Shown: positions 11,301 through 24,800 of the stretch, in pieces | Layout: each line of letters starts with the position of its first letter | How positions within the stretch are numbered: position 1 is the stretch's first letter | NCBI GenBank assembly: GCA_029465975.1 | Contig: CM055728.1 | Location: 670,181 to 734,180 of the forward strand | DNA length: 64,000 nucleotides | Origin: Dallia pectoralis | Taxonomy: Eukaryota; Chordata; Actinopteri; Esociformes; Umbridae | Direction: 5' to 3' | The notes under the pieces: model-generated | Databases searched by the model: none | Told to the model about the DNA's origin: nothing | What the model saw: the letters and a program-made list of their open reading frames with translations, nothing else | Translations under genes and position numbers: made by a program

Positions 11301-14300
11301 TGTACACTCATTTGTTATTTTATTATAAGTCTGTGGTGTACACTCATTTGTTATTTTATTATAAGTCTGTGGTGTACACTCATTTGTTATTTTATTATAA
11401 GTCTGTGGTGTACACTCATTTGTTATTTTATTATAAGTCTGTGGTGTACACTCATTTGTTATTTTATTATAAGTCTGTGGTGTACACTCATTTGTTATTT
11501 TATTATAAGTCTGTTATTTTATTATAAGTCTGTGGTGTACACTCATTTGTTATTTTATTATAAGTCTGTGGTGTACACTCATTTGTTATTTTATTATAAG
11601 TCTGTGGTGTACACTCATTTGTTATTTTATTATAAGTCTGTGGTGTACACTCATTTTGTAAGTCTGTGGTGTACACTCATTTGTTATTTTATTATAAGTC
11701 TGTGGTGTACACTCATTTGTTATTTTTTATTATAAGTCTGTGGTGTACACTCATTTGTTATTTTATTATAAGTCTGTGGTGTACACTCATTTGTTATTTT
11801 ATTATAAGTCTGTGGTGTACACTCATTTGTTATTTTATTATAAGTCTGTGGTGTACACTCATTTGTTATTTTATTATAAGTCTGTGGTGTACACTCATTT
11901 GTTATTTTATTATAAGTCTGTGGTGTACACTCATTTGTTATTTTATTATAAGTCTGTGGTGTACACTCATTTGTTATTTTATTATAAGTCTGTGGTGTAC
12001 ACTCATTTGTTATTTTATTATAAGTCTGTGGTGTACACTCATTTGTTATTTTATTATAAGTCTGTAAGGTGTACACTCATTTGTTATTTTATTATAAGTC
12101 TGTGGTGTACACTCATTTGTTATTTTATTATAAGTCTGTGGTGTACACTCATTTGTTATTTTATTATAAGTCTGTGGTGTACACTCATTTGTTATTTTAT
12201 TATAAGTCTGTGGTGTACACTCATTTGTTATTTTATTATAAGTCTGTGGTGTACACTCATTTGTTATTTTATTATAAGTCTGTGGTGTACACTCATTTGT
12301 TATTTTATTATAAGTCTGTGGTGTACACTCATTTGTTATTTTATTATAAGTCTGTGGTGTACACTCATTTGTTATTTTATTATAAGTCTGTGTGTACACT
12401 CATTTGTTATTTTACACTCATTTGTTATTTGTTATTTTATTATAAGTCTGTGGTGTACACTCATTTGTTATTTTATTATAAGTCTGTGGTGTACACTCAT
12501 TTGTTATTTTATTATAAGTCTGTGGTGTACACTCATTTGTTATTTTATTATAAGTCTGTGGTGTACACTCATTTGTTATTTTACTATAAGTCTGTGGTGT
12601 ACACTCATTTGTTATTTTATTATAAGTCTGTGGTGTACACTCATTTGTTATTTTATTATAAGTCTGTGGTGTACACTCATTTGTTATTTTATTATAAGTC
12701 TGTGGTGTACACTCATTTGTTATTTTATTATAAGTCTGTGGTGTACACTCATTTGTTATTTTATTATAAGTCTGTGGTGTACACTCATTTGTTATTTTAT
12801 TATAAGTCTGTGGTGTACACTCATTTGTTATTTTATTATAAGTCTGTGGTGTACACTCATTTGTTATTTTATTATAAGTCTGTGGTGTACACTCATTTGT
12901 TATTTTATTATAAGTCTGTGGTGTACACTCATTTGTTATTTTATTATAAGTCTGTAAGTCTGTGTACACTCATTTGTTATTTTGTTATTTTACTCATTTG
13001 TTATTTTATTATAAGTCTGTGGTGTACACTCATTTGTTATTTTATTATAAGTCTGTGGTGTACACTCATTTGTTATTTTATTATAAGTCTGTGGTGTACA
13101 CTCATTTGTTATTTTATTATAAGTCTGTGGTGTACACTCATTTGTTATTTTATTATAAGTCTGTGGTGTACACTCATTTGTTATTTTATTATAAGTCTGT
13201 GGTGTACACTCATTTGTTATTTTATTATAAGTCTGTGGTGTACACTCATTTGTTATTTTATTATAAGTCTGTGGTGTACACTCATTTGTTATTTTATTAT
13301 AAGTCTGTGGTGTACACTCATTTGTTATTTTATTATAAGTCTGTGGTGTACACTCATTTGTTATTTTATTATAAGTCTGTGGTGTACACTCATTTGTTAT
13401 TTTATTATAAGTCTGTGGTGTACACTCATTTGTTATTTTATTATAAGTCTGTGGTGTACACTCATTTGTTATTTTATTATAAGTCTGTGGTGTACACTCA
13501 TTTGTTATTTTATTATAAGTCTGTGGTGTACACTCATTTGTTATTTTATTATAAGTCTGTGGTGTACACTCATTTGTTATTTTATTATAAGTCTGTGGTG
13601 TACACTCATTTGTTATTTTATTATAAGTCTGTGGTGTACACTCATTTGTTATTTTATTATAAGTCTGTGGTGTACATTTGTTATTTTCATTTGTTATTTT
13701 ATTATAAGTCTGTGGTGTACACTCATTTGTTATTTTATTATAAGTCTGTGGTGTACACTCATTTGTTATTTTATTATAAGTCTGTGGTGTACACTCATTT
13801 GTTATTTTATTATAAGTCTGTGGTGTACACTCATTTGTTATTTTATTATAAGTCTGTGGTGTACACTCATTTTTGTTATTTTTTGTTATTTTATTATAAG
13901 TCTGTGTGTACACTCATTTGTTATTTTATTATAAGTCTGTGGTGTACACTCATTTGTTATTTTATTATAAGTCTGTGGTGTACACTCATTTGTTATTTTA
14001 TTATAAGTCTGTGGTGTACACTCATTTGTTATTTTATTATAAGTCTGTGGTGTACACTCATTTGTTATTTTATTATAAGTCTGTGGTGTACACTCATTTG
14101 TTATTTTATTATAAGTCTGTGGTGTACACTCATTTGTTATTTTATTATAAGTCTGTGGTGTACACTCATTTGTTATTTTATTATAAGTCTGTGGTGTACA
14201 CTCATTTGTTATTTTATTATAAGTCTGTGGTGTACACTCATTTGTTATTTTATTATAAGTCTGTGGTGTACACTCATTTGTTATTTTATTATAAGTCTGT

Positions 14301-17300
14301 GGTGTACACTCATTTGTTATTTTATTATAAGTCTTGTTATTTTTATTTTATTATAAGTCTGTGGTGTACACTCATTTGTTATTTTATTATAAGTCTGTGG
14401 TGTACACTCATTTGTTATTTTATTATAAGTCTGTGGTGTACACTCATTTGTTATTTTATTATAAGTCTGTGGTGTACACTCATTTGTTATTTTAGTCTGT
14501 TATAAGTCTGTGGTGTACACTCATTTGTTATTTTATTATAAGTCTGTGGTGTACACTCATTTGTTATTTTATTATAAGTCTGTGGTGTACACTCATTTGT
14601 TATTTTATTATAAGTCTGTGGTGTACACTCATTTGTTATTTTATTATAAGTCTGTGGTGTACACTCATTTGTTATTTTATTATAAGTCTGTGGTGTACAC
14701 TCATTTGTTATTTTATTATAAGTCTGTGGTGTACACTCATTTGTTATTTTATTATAAGTCTGTGGTGTACACTCATTTGTTATTTTATTATAAGTCTGTG
14801 GTGTACACTCATTTGTTATTTTATTATAAGTCTGTGGTGTACACTCATTTGTTATTTTATTATAAGTCTGTGGTGTACACTCATTTGTTATTTTATTATA
14901 AGTCTGTGGTGTACACTCATTTGTTATTTGTTATTTTATTATAAGTCTGTGGTGTACACTCATTTGTTATTTTATTATAAGTCTGTGGTGTACACTCATT
15001 TGTTATTTTATTATAAGTCTGTGGTGTACACTCATTTGTTATTTTATTTTATAAGTCTGTGGTGTACACTCATTTGTTATTTTATTATAAGTCTGTGGTG
15101 TACACTCATTTGTTATTTTATTATAAGTCTGTGGTGTACACTCATTTGTTATTTTATTATAAGTCTGTGGTGTACACTCATTTGTTATTTTATTATAAGT
15201 CTGTGGTGTACACTCATTTGTTATTTTATTATAAGTCTGTGGTGTACACTCATTTGTTACTCATTTGTTATTTTATTATAAGTCTGTGGTGTACACTCAT
15301 TTGTTATTTTATTATAAGTCTGTGGTGTACACTCATTTGTTATTTTATTATAAGTCTGTGGTGTACACTCATTTGTTATTTTATTATAAGTCTGTGGTGT
15401 ACACTCATTTGTTATTTTATTATAAGTCTGTGGTGTACACTCATTTGTTATTTTATTATAAGTCTGTGGTGTACACTCATTTGTTATTTTACATTTGTTA
15501 TAAGTCTGTGGTGTACACTCATTTGTTATTTTATTATAAGTCTGTGGTGTACACTCATTTGTTATTTTATTATAAGTCTGTGGTGTACACTCATTTGTTA
15601 TTTTATTATAAGTCTGTGGTGTACACTCATTTGTTATTTTATTATAAGTCTGTGGTGTACACTCATTTGTTATTTTATTATAAGTCTGTGGTGTACACTC
15701 ATTTGTTATTTTATTATAAGTCTGTGGTGTACACTCATTTGTTATTTTATTATAAGTCTGTGGTGTACACTCATTTGTTATTTTATTATAAGTCTGTGGT
15801 GTACACTCATTTGTTATTTTATTATAAGTCTGTGGTGTACACTCATTTGTTATTTTATTATAAGTGTACACTCATTTGTTATTTTATTATAAGTCATTTG
15901 TTATTTTACTATAAGTCTGTGGTGTACACTCATTTGTTATTTTATTATAAGTCTGTGGTGTACACTCATTTGTTATTTTATTATAAGTCTGTGGTGTACA
16001 CTCATTTGTTATTTTATTATAAGTCTGTGGTGTACACTCATTTGTTATTTTATTATAAGTCTGTGGTGTACACTCATTTGTTATTTTATTATAAGTCTGT
16101 GGTGTACACTCATTTGTTATTTTATTATAAGTCTGTACACTCATTTGTTATTTTATTATAAGTCTGTGGTGTACACTCATTTGTTATTTTATTATAAGTC
16201 TGTGGTGTACACTCATTTGTTATTTTATTATAAGTCTGTGGTGTACACTCATTTGTTATTTTATTATAAGTCTGTGGTGTACACTCATTTGTTATTTTAT
16301 TATAAGTCTGTTGTACACTCATTTGTTATTTTATTATAAGTCTGTGGTGTAAACTCATTTGTTATTTTATTATAAGTCTGTGGTGTACACTCATTTGTTA
16401 TTTTATTATAAGTCTGTGGTGTACACTCATTTGTTATTTTATTATAAGTCTGTGGTGTACACTCATTTGTTATTTTATTATAAGTCTGTGGTGTACACTC
16501 ATTTGTTATTTTTTGTTATTTTTATTTTATAAGTCTGTGGTGTACACTCATTTGTTATTTTATTATAAGTCTGTGGTGTACACTCATTTGTTATTTTACT
16601 ATAAGTCTGTGGTGTACACTCATTTGTTATTTTATTATAAGTCTGTGGTGTACACTCATTTGTTATTTTATTATAAGTCTGTGGTGTACACTCATTTGTT
16701 ATTTTATTATAAGTCTGTGGTGTACACTCATTTGTTATTTTATTATAAGTCTGTGGTGTACACTCATTTGTTATTTTATTATAAGTCTGTGGTGTACACT
16801 CATTTGTTATTTTATTATAAGTCTGTGGTGTACACTCATTTGTTATTTTATTATAAGTCTGTGGTGTACACTCATTTGTTATTTTATTATAAGTCTGTGG
16901 TGTACACTCATTTGTTATTTTATTATAAGTCTTTTGTGTACACTCATTTGTTATTTTATTATAAGTCTGTGGTGTACACTCATTTGTTATTTTATTATAA
17001 GTCTGTGGTGTACACTCATTTGTTATTTTATTATAAGTCTGTGGTGTACACTCATTTGTTATTTTATTATAAGTCTGTGGTGTACACTCATTTGTTATTT
17101 TATTATAAGTCTGTGGTGTACACTCATTTGTTATTTTATTATAAGTCTGTGGTGTACACTCATTTGTTATTTTTTATAGTCTGTGGTGTACATATTTGTT
17201 ATTTTATTATAAGTCTGTGGTGTACACTCATTTGTTATTTTATTATAAGTCTGTGGTGTACACTCATAATTTGTTATTTTACTATAAGTCTGTGGTGTAC

Positions 17301-18880
17301 ACTCATTTGTTATTTTATTATAAGTCTGTGGTGTACACTCATTTGTTATTTTATTATAAGTCTGTGGTGTACACTCATTTGTTATTTTACTCATTTGTTA
17401 TAAGTCTGTGGTGTACACTCATTTGTTATTTTATTATAAGTCTGTACACTCATTTGGTGTACACTCATTTGTTATTTTACTATAAGTCTGTGGTGTACAC
17501 TCATTTGTTATTTTATTATAAGTCTGTGGTGTACACTCATTTGTTATTTTATTATAAGTCTGTGGTGTACACTCATTTGTTATTTTATTATAAGTCTGTG
17601 GTGTACACTCATTTGTTATTTTATTATAAGTCTGTAAGGTGTACACTCATTTGTTATTTTATTATAAGTCTGTGGTGTACACTCATTTGTTATTTTATTA
17701 TAAGTCTGTGGTGTACACTCATTTGTTATTTTATTATAAGTCTGTGGTGTACACTCATTTGTTATTTTATTATAAGTCTGTGGTGTACACTCATTTGTTA
17801 TTTTATTATAAGTCTGTGGTGTACACTCATTTGTTATTTTATTATAAGTCTGTGGTGTACACTCATTTGTTATTTTATTATAAGTCTGTGGTGTACACTC
17901 ATTTGTTATTTTATTATAAGTCTGTGGTGTACACTCATTTGTTATTTTATTATAAGTCTGTGGTGTACACTCATTTGTTATTTTATTATAAGTCTGTGTG
18001 TACACTCATTTGTTATTTTACTGTACACTCATTTGTTATTTTATTATAAGTCTGTGGTGTACACTCATTTGTTATTTTATTATAAGTCTGTGGTGTACAC
18101 TCATTTGTTATTTTATTATAAGTCTGTGGTGTACACTCATTTGTTATTTTATTATAAGTCTGTGGTGTACACTCATTTGTTATTTTATTATAAGTCTAAG
18201 TGGTGTACACTCATTTGTTATTTTATTATAAGTCTGTGGTGTACACTCATTTGTTATTTTATTATAAGTCTGTGGTGTACACTCATTTGTTATTTTATTA
18301 TAAGTCTGTGGTGTACACTCATTTGTTATTTTATTATAAGTCTGTGGTGTACACTCATTTGTTATTTTATTATAAGTCTGTGGTGTACACTCATTTGTTA
18401 TTTTATTATAAGTCTGTGGTGTACACTCATTTGTTATTTTATTATAAGTCTGTGGTGTACACTCATTTGTTATTTTATTATAAGTCTGTGGTGTACACTC
18501 ATTTGTTATTTTACTATAAGTCTGTGGTGTACACTCATTTGTTATTTTATTATAAGTCTGTGGTGTACACTCATTTGTTATTTTATTATAAGTCTGTGGT
18601 GTACACTCATTTGTTATTTTATTATAAGTCTGTGGTGTACACTCATTTGTTATTTTATTATAAGTCTGTGGTGTACACTCATTTGTTATTTTATTATAAG
18701 TCTGTGGTGTACACTCATTTGTTATTTTATTATAAGTCTGTGGTGTACACTCATTTGTTATTTTATTATAAGTCTGTGGTGTACACTCATTTGTTATTTT
18801 ATTATAAGTCTGTGGTGTACACTCATTTGTTATTTTTAGGGTACATAAGTCTGAGTTGGGTGTACACTCATTTGTTATTT
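8341..18880. repeat. 36-bp minisatellite, about 290 copies
   Basis: The unit contains tgtacactcatttgttattt followed by tattataagtctgtgg. The period is 36 (8821 to 8857). Most copies are identical. Differences are rare point changes (attatta to actata) and short internal slips such as those near 8515, 9800, 10075, 10250, 11150, 12415, 12960, 13675, 13870, 14335, 15480 and 17440. A 36-nt period keeps frames open on both strands (YTHLLFYYKSVV on +, TNECTPQTYNKI on -), but these have no start context, no codon constraint and no homologue I know. Confidence 0.98.
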
Positions 18881-21800
18881 TATCCACTAGCACCTTGTGT
18901 TGGCCTCTATCCACTAGCACCCTGTGTTGGCCTTTATCCACTAGCACCTTGTGTTGGCCTCTATCCACTAGCACCTTGTGTTGGCCCTTATCCACTAGCA
19001 CCTTGTGTTGGCCCTTATCCACTAGCACCTTGTGTTGGCCTCTATCCACTAGCACCCTGTGTTGGCCCTTATCCACTAGCACCTTGTGTTGGCCTTTATC
19101 CACTAGCACCTTGTGTTGGCCTTTATCCACTAGCACCTTGTGTTGGCCTCTATCCACTAGCACCTTGTGTTGGCCTTTATCCACTAGCACCTTGTGTTGG
19201 CCTTTATCCACTAGCACCTTGTGTTGGCCTTTATCCACTAGCACCTTGTGTTGGCCCTTATCCACTAGCACCTTGTGTTGGCCCTTATCCACTAGCACCT
19301 TGTGTTGGCCTTTATCCACTAGCACCTTGTGTTGGCCCTTATCCACTAGCACCTTGTGTTGGCCTTTATCCACTAGCACCTTGTGTTGGCCTTTATCCAC
19401 TAGCACCTTGTGTTGGCCCTTATCCACTAGCACCTTGTGTTGGCCTTATCCACTAGCACCTTGTGTTGGCCCTTATCCACTAGCACCTTGTGTTGGCCTC
19501 TATCCACTAGCACCTTGTGTTGGCCCTTATCCACTAGCACCTTGTGTTGGCCTCTATCCACTAGCACCTTGTGTTGGCCCTTATCCACTAGCACCTTGTG
19601 TTGGCCTCTTATCCACTAGCACCTTGTGTTGGCCCTTATCCACTAGCACCTTGTGTGGGCCTTTATCCACTAGCACCTTGTGTTGGCCCTTATCCACTCA
19701 GCACCTTGTGTTGGCCTCTTATCCAGCACCTTGTGTGGGCCTTTATCCACTAGCACCTTGTGTTGGCCTTATCCACACCTTGTGTGGGCCTTTATCCATA
19801 GCACCTTGTGTGGGCCTTTATCCACTAGCACCTTGTGTTGGCCTTATCCACTAGCACCTTGTGTTGGCCCTTATCCACTAGCACCTTGTGTTGGCCTCTA
19901 TCCACTAGCACCTTGTGTTGGCCCTTATCCACTAGCACCTTGTGTTGGCCCTTATCCACTAGCACCTTGTGTTGGCCTCTATCCACTAGCACCTTGTGTT
20001 TGCCTCTATCCACTAGCACCTTGTGTTGGCCCTTATCCACTAGCACCTTGTGTTGGCCCTTATCCACTAGCACCTTGTGTTGGCCTTTATCCACTAGCAC
20101 CTTGTGTTGGCCCTTATCCACTAGCACCTTGTGTTGGCCCTTATCCACTAGCACCTTGTGTTGGCCTTTATCCACTAGCACCTTGTGTTGGCCCTTATCC
20201 ACTAGCACCTTGTGTTGGCCCTTATCCACTAGCACCTTGTGTTGGCCCTTATCCACTAGCACCTTGTGTGGGCCTTTATCCACTAGCACCTTGTGTTGGC
20301 CCTTATCCACTAGCACCTTGTGTGGGCCTTTATCCACTAGCACCTTGTGTTGGCCCTTATCCACTATAACCTTGTGTGGGCCTTTATCCACTAGCACCTT
20401 GTGTGGGCCTTTATCCACTAGCACCTTGTGTTGGCCCTTATCCACTAGCACCTTGTGTTGGCCTCTATCCACTAGCACCTTGTGTTGGCCCTTATCCACT
20501 AGCACCTTGTGTTGGCCTCTATCCACTAGCACCTTGTGTTGGCCCTTATCCACTAGCACCTTGTGTGGGCCTTTATCCACTAGCACCTTGTGTTGGCCTC
20601 TATCCACTAGCCCCTTGTGTTGGCCTTTATCCACTAGCACCTTGTGTTGGCCCTTATCCACTAGCACCTTGTGTTGGCCCTTATCCACTAGCACCTTGTG
20701 TTGGCCCTTATCCACTAGCACCTTGTGTTGGCCCTTATCCACTAGCACCTTGTGTGGGCCCTTATCCACTAGCACCTTGTGTTGGCCTTTATCCACTAGC
20801 ACCTTGTGTTGGCCTTATCCACTAGCACCTTGTGTTGGCCTCTATCCACTAGCACCTTGTGTTGGCCTCTATCCACTAGCACCTTGTGTTGGCCCTTATC
20901 CACTAGCACCTTGTGTTGGCCCTTATCCAATAGAACCCTGTGTTGGCCCTTATCCAATAGAACCCTGTGTTTGCCTTTATCCACTAGCACCTTGTGTTGG
21001 CCTCTATCCACTAGCACCTTGTGTTGGCCCTTATCCACTAGCACCTTGTGTTGGCCTTTATCCACTAGCACCTTGTGTTGGCCCTTATCCACTAGCACCT
21101 TGTGTTGGCCCTTATCCAATAGAACCCTGTGTTTGCCTTTATCCACTAGCACCTTGTGTTGGCCTTTATCCACTAGCACCTTGTGTTGGCCTTATCCACT
21201 AGCACCTTGTGTTGGCCTCTATCCACTAGCACCTTGTGTTGGCCCTTATCCACTAGCACCTTGTGTTGGCCCTTATCCACTAGCACCTTGTGTTGGCCCT
21301 TATCCACTAGCACCTTGTGTTGGCCCTTATCCACTAGCACCTTGTGTGGGCCTTTATCCACTAGCACCTTGTGTTGGCCCTTATCCACTAGCACCTTGTG
21401 TGGGCCTTTATCCACTAGCACCTTGTGTTGGCCCTTATCCACTAGCACCTTGTGTTGGCCTTTATCCACTAGCACCTTGTGTTGGCCCTTATCCACTAGC
21501 ACCTTGTGTTGGCCCTTATCCACTAGCACCTTGTGTTGGCCCTTATCCACTAGCACCTTGTGTGGGCCTTTATCCACTAGCACCTTGTGTGGGCCTTTAT
21601 CCACTAGCACCTTGTGTTGGCCTTATCCACTAGCACCTTGTGTGGGCCTTTATCCACTAGCACCTTGTGTTGGCCTCTTATCCACTAGCACCTTGTGTTG
21701 GCCTCTATCCACTAGCACCTTGTGTTGGCCTCTATCCACTAGCATCCACTAGCACCTTGTGTTGGCCCTTATCCAATAGAACCCTGTGTTTGCCTTTATC

Positions 21801-24800
21801 CACTAGCACCTTGTGTTGGCCTCTATCCACTAGCACCTTGTGTTGGCCCTTATCCACTAGCACCTTGTGTTGGCCTCTATCCACTAGCACCTTGTGTTGG
21901 CCCTTATCCACTAGCACCTTGTGTTGGCCTTTATCCACTAGCACCTTGTGTTGGCCCTTATCCACTAGCACCTTGTGTTGGCCCTTATCCACTATAACCT
22001 TGTGTGGGCCTTTATCCACTAGCACCTTGTGTGGGCCTTTATCCACTAGCACCTTGTGTTGGCCCTTATCCACTAGCACCTTGTGTTGGCCCTTATCCAC
22101 TAGAACCCTGTGTTTGCCTTTATCCACTAGCACCTTGTGTTGGCCTCTATCCACTAGCACCTTGTGTTGGCCCTTATCCACTAGCACCTTGTGTTGGCCT
22201 TTATCCACTAGCACCTTGTGTTGGCCCTTATCCACTAGCACCTTGTGTTGGCCTTTATCCACTAGCACCTTGTGTTGGCCTCTATCCACTAGCACCTTGT
22301 GTTGGCCCTTATCCACTAGCACCTTGTGTTGGCCCTTATCCACTAGCACCTTGTGTTGGCCTTTATCCACTAGCACCTTGTGTTGGCCCTTATCCACTAT
22401 AACCTTGTGTTGGCCTTTATCCACTAGCACCTTGTAGCACCTTGTGGCCCTTATCCACTAGCACCTTGTGTTGGCCTTTATCCACTAGCACCTTGTGTTG
22501 GCCTCTATCCACTAGCACCTTGTGTTGGCCCTTATCCACTAGCACCTTGTGTTGGCACCTTGTGTTTGCCTTTATCCACTAGCACCTTGTGTTGGCACCT
22601 TTGTGGGCCTTTATCCACTGGCACCTTGTGTGGGCCTTTATCCACTAGCACCTTGTGTTGGCCCTTATCCCTAGCACCTTGTGTTTATCCACTAGCACCT
22701 TGTGTTGGCCCTTATCCACTAGCACCTTGTGTTGGCCTTTATCCACTAGCACCTTGTGTTGGCCCTTATCCACTAGCACCTTGTGTTGGCCCTTATCCCT
22801 AGCACCTTGTGTGGGCCTTTATCCACTAGCACCTTGCCCTTATCCACTAGCACCTTGTGTTGGCCTCTATCCACTAGCACCTTGTGTTGGCCTCTATCCA
22901 CTAGCACCTTGTGTTGGCCCTTATCCACTAGCACCTTGTGTTGGCCTTTATCCACTAGCACCTTGTGTTGGCCCTTATCCACTAGCACCTTGTGTTGGCC
23001 CTTATCCACTATAACCTTGTGTGGGCCTTTATCCACTAGCACCTTGTGTGGGCCTTTATCCACTAGCACCTTGTGTTGGCCCTTATCCACTAGCACCTTG
23101 TGTTGGCCCTTATCCAATAGAACCCTGTGTTTGCCTTTATCCACTAGCACCTTGTGTTGGCCTTTATCCACTAGCACCTTGTGTTGGCCCTTATCCACTA
23201 GCACCTTGTGTTGGCCTTTATCCACTAGCACCTTGTGTTGGCCCTTATCCACTAGCACCTTGTGTTGGCCTTTATCCACTAGCACCTTGTGTTGGCCTTA
23301 TCCACTAGCACCTTGTGTTGGCCCTTATCCACTAGCACCTTGTGTTGGCCTTTATCCATTAGCACCTTGTGTTGGCCCTTATCCACTAGCACCTTGTGTT
23401 GGCCTTTATCCACTAGCACCTTGTGTTGGCCCTTATCCACTAGCACCTTGTGTGGGCCTTTATCCACTAGCACCTTGTGTTGGCCCTTATCCACTAGCAC
23501 CTTGTGTTGGCCTTTATCCACTAGCACCTTGTGTTGGCCTTTATCCACTAGCACCTTGTGTTGGCCCTTATCCACTAGCACCTTGTGTTGGCCCTTATCC
23601 ACTAGCACCTTGTGTTGGCCCTTATCCACTAGCACCTTGTGTTGGCCCTTATCCACTAGCACCTTGTGTTGGCCCTTATCCACTAGCACCTTGTGTTGGC
23701 CTTATCCACTAGCACCTTGTGTTGGCCTCTATCCACTATCCACTAGCACCTTGTGTTGGCCCTTATCCACTAGCACCTTGTGTTGGCCCTTATCCACTAG
23801 CACCTTGTGTTTGCCTTTATCCACTAGCACCTTGTGTTGGCCCTTATCCACTAGCACCTTGTGTTGGCCTTTATCCACTAGAACCCTGTGTTGGCCTCTA
23901 TCCACTAGCACCTTGTGTTGGCCCTTATCCACTATAACCTTGTGTGGGCCTCTATCCACTAGCACCTTGTGTTGGCCTCTATCCACTAGCACCTTGTGTT
24001 GGCCCTTATCCACTAGCACCTTGTGTTTGCCTCTATCCACTAGCACCTTGTGTTGGCCCTTATCCACTAGCACCCTGTGTTTGCCTCTATCCACTAGCAC
24101 CTTGTGTTGGCCCTTATCCACTAGCACCTTGTGTTGGCCTTTATCCACTAGAACCCTGTGTTGGCCTTTATCCACTAGCACCTTGTGTTGGCCTTTATCC
24201 ACTAGCACCTTGTGTTGGCCTCTATCCACTAGCACCTTGTGTTGGCCCTTATCCACTAGCACCTTGTGTTGGCCTTTATCCACTAGCACCCTGTGTTTGC
24301 CTCTATCCACTAGCACCTTGTGTTGGCCCTTATCCACTAGCACCTTGTGTTGGCCCTTATCCACTAGCACCTTGTGTTGGCCTTTATCCACTAGCACCTT
24401 GTGTTGGCCCTTATCCACTAGCACCTTGTGTTGGCCTTTATCCACTAGCACCTTGTGTTGGCCTCTATCCACTAGCACCTTGTGTTGGCCCTTATCCACT
24501 AGCACCTTGTGTTGGCCCTTATCCACTAGCACCTTGTGTTGGCCTTTATCCACTAGCACCTTGTGTTGGCCTTTATCCACTAGCACCTTGTGTTGGCCCT
24601 TATCCACTAGCACCTTGTGTTGGCCTTTATCCACTAGCACCTTGTGTTGGCCTTTATCCACTAGCACCTTGTGTTGGCCTTTATCCACTAGCACCTTGTG
24701 TTGGCCCTTATCCACTAGCACCTTGTGTTGGCCTTTATCCACTAGCACCTTGTGTTGGCCTTTATCCACTAGCACCTTGTGTTGGCCCTTATCCACTAGC

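Noticed and set aside
8322..18839. Open frames of 60-620 codons encoding YTHLLFYYKSVV or CTLICYFIISLW
   Set aside because: 36-bp array; all frames are open and slips join frames at random.
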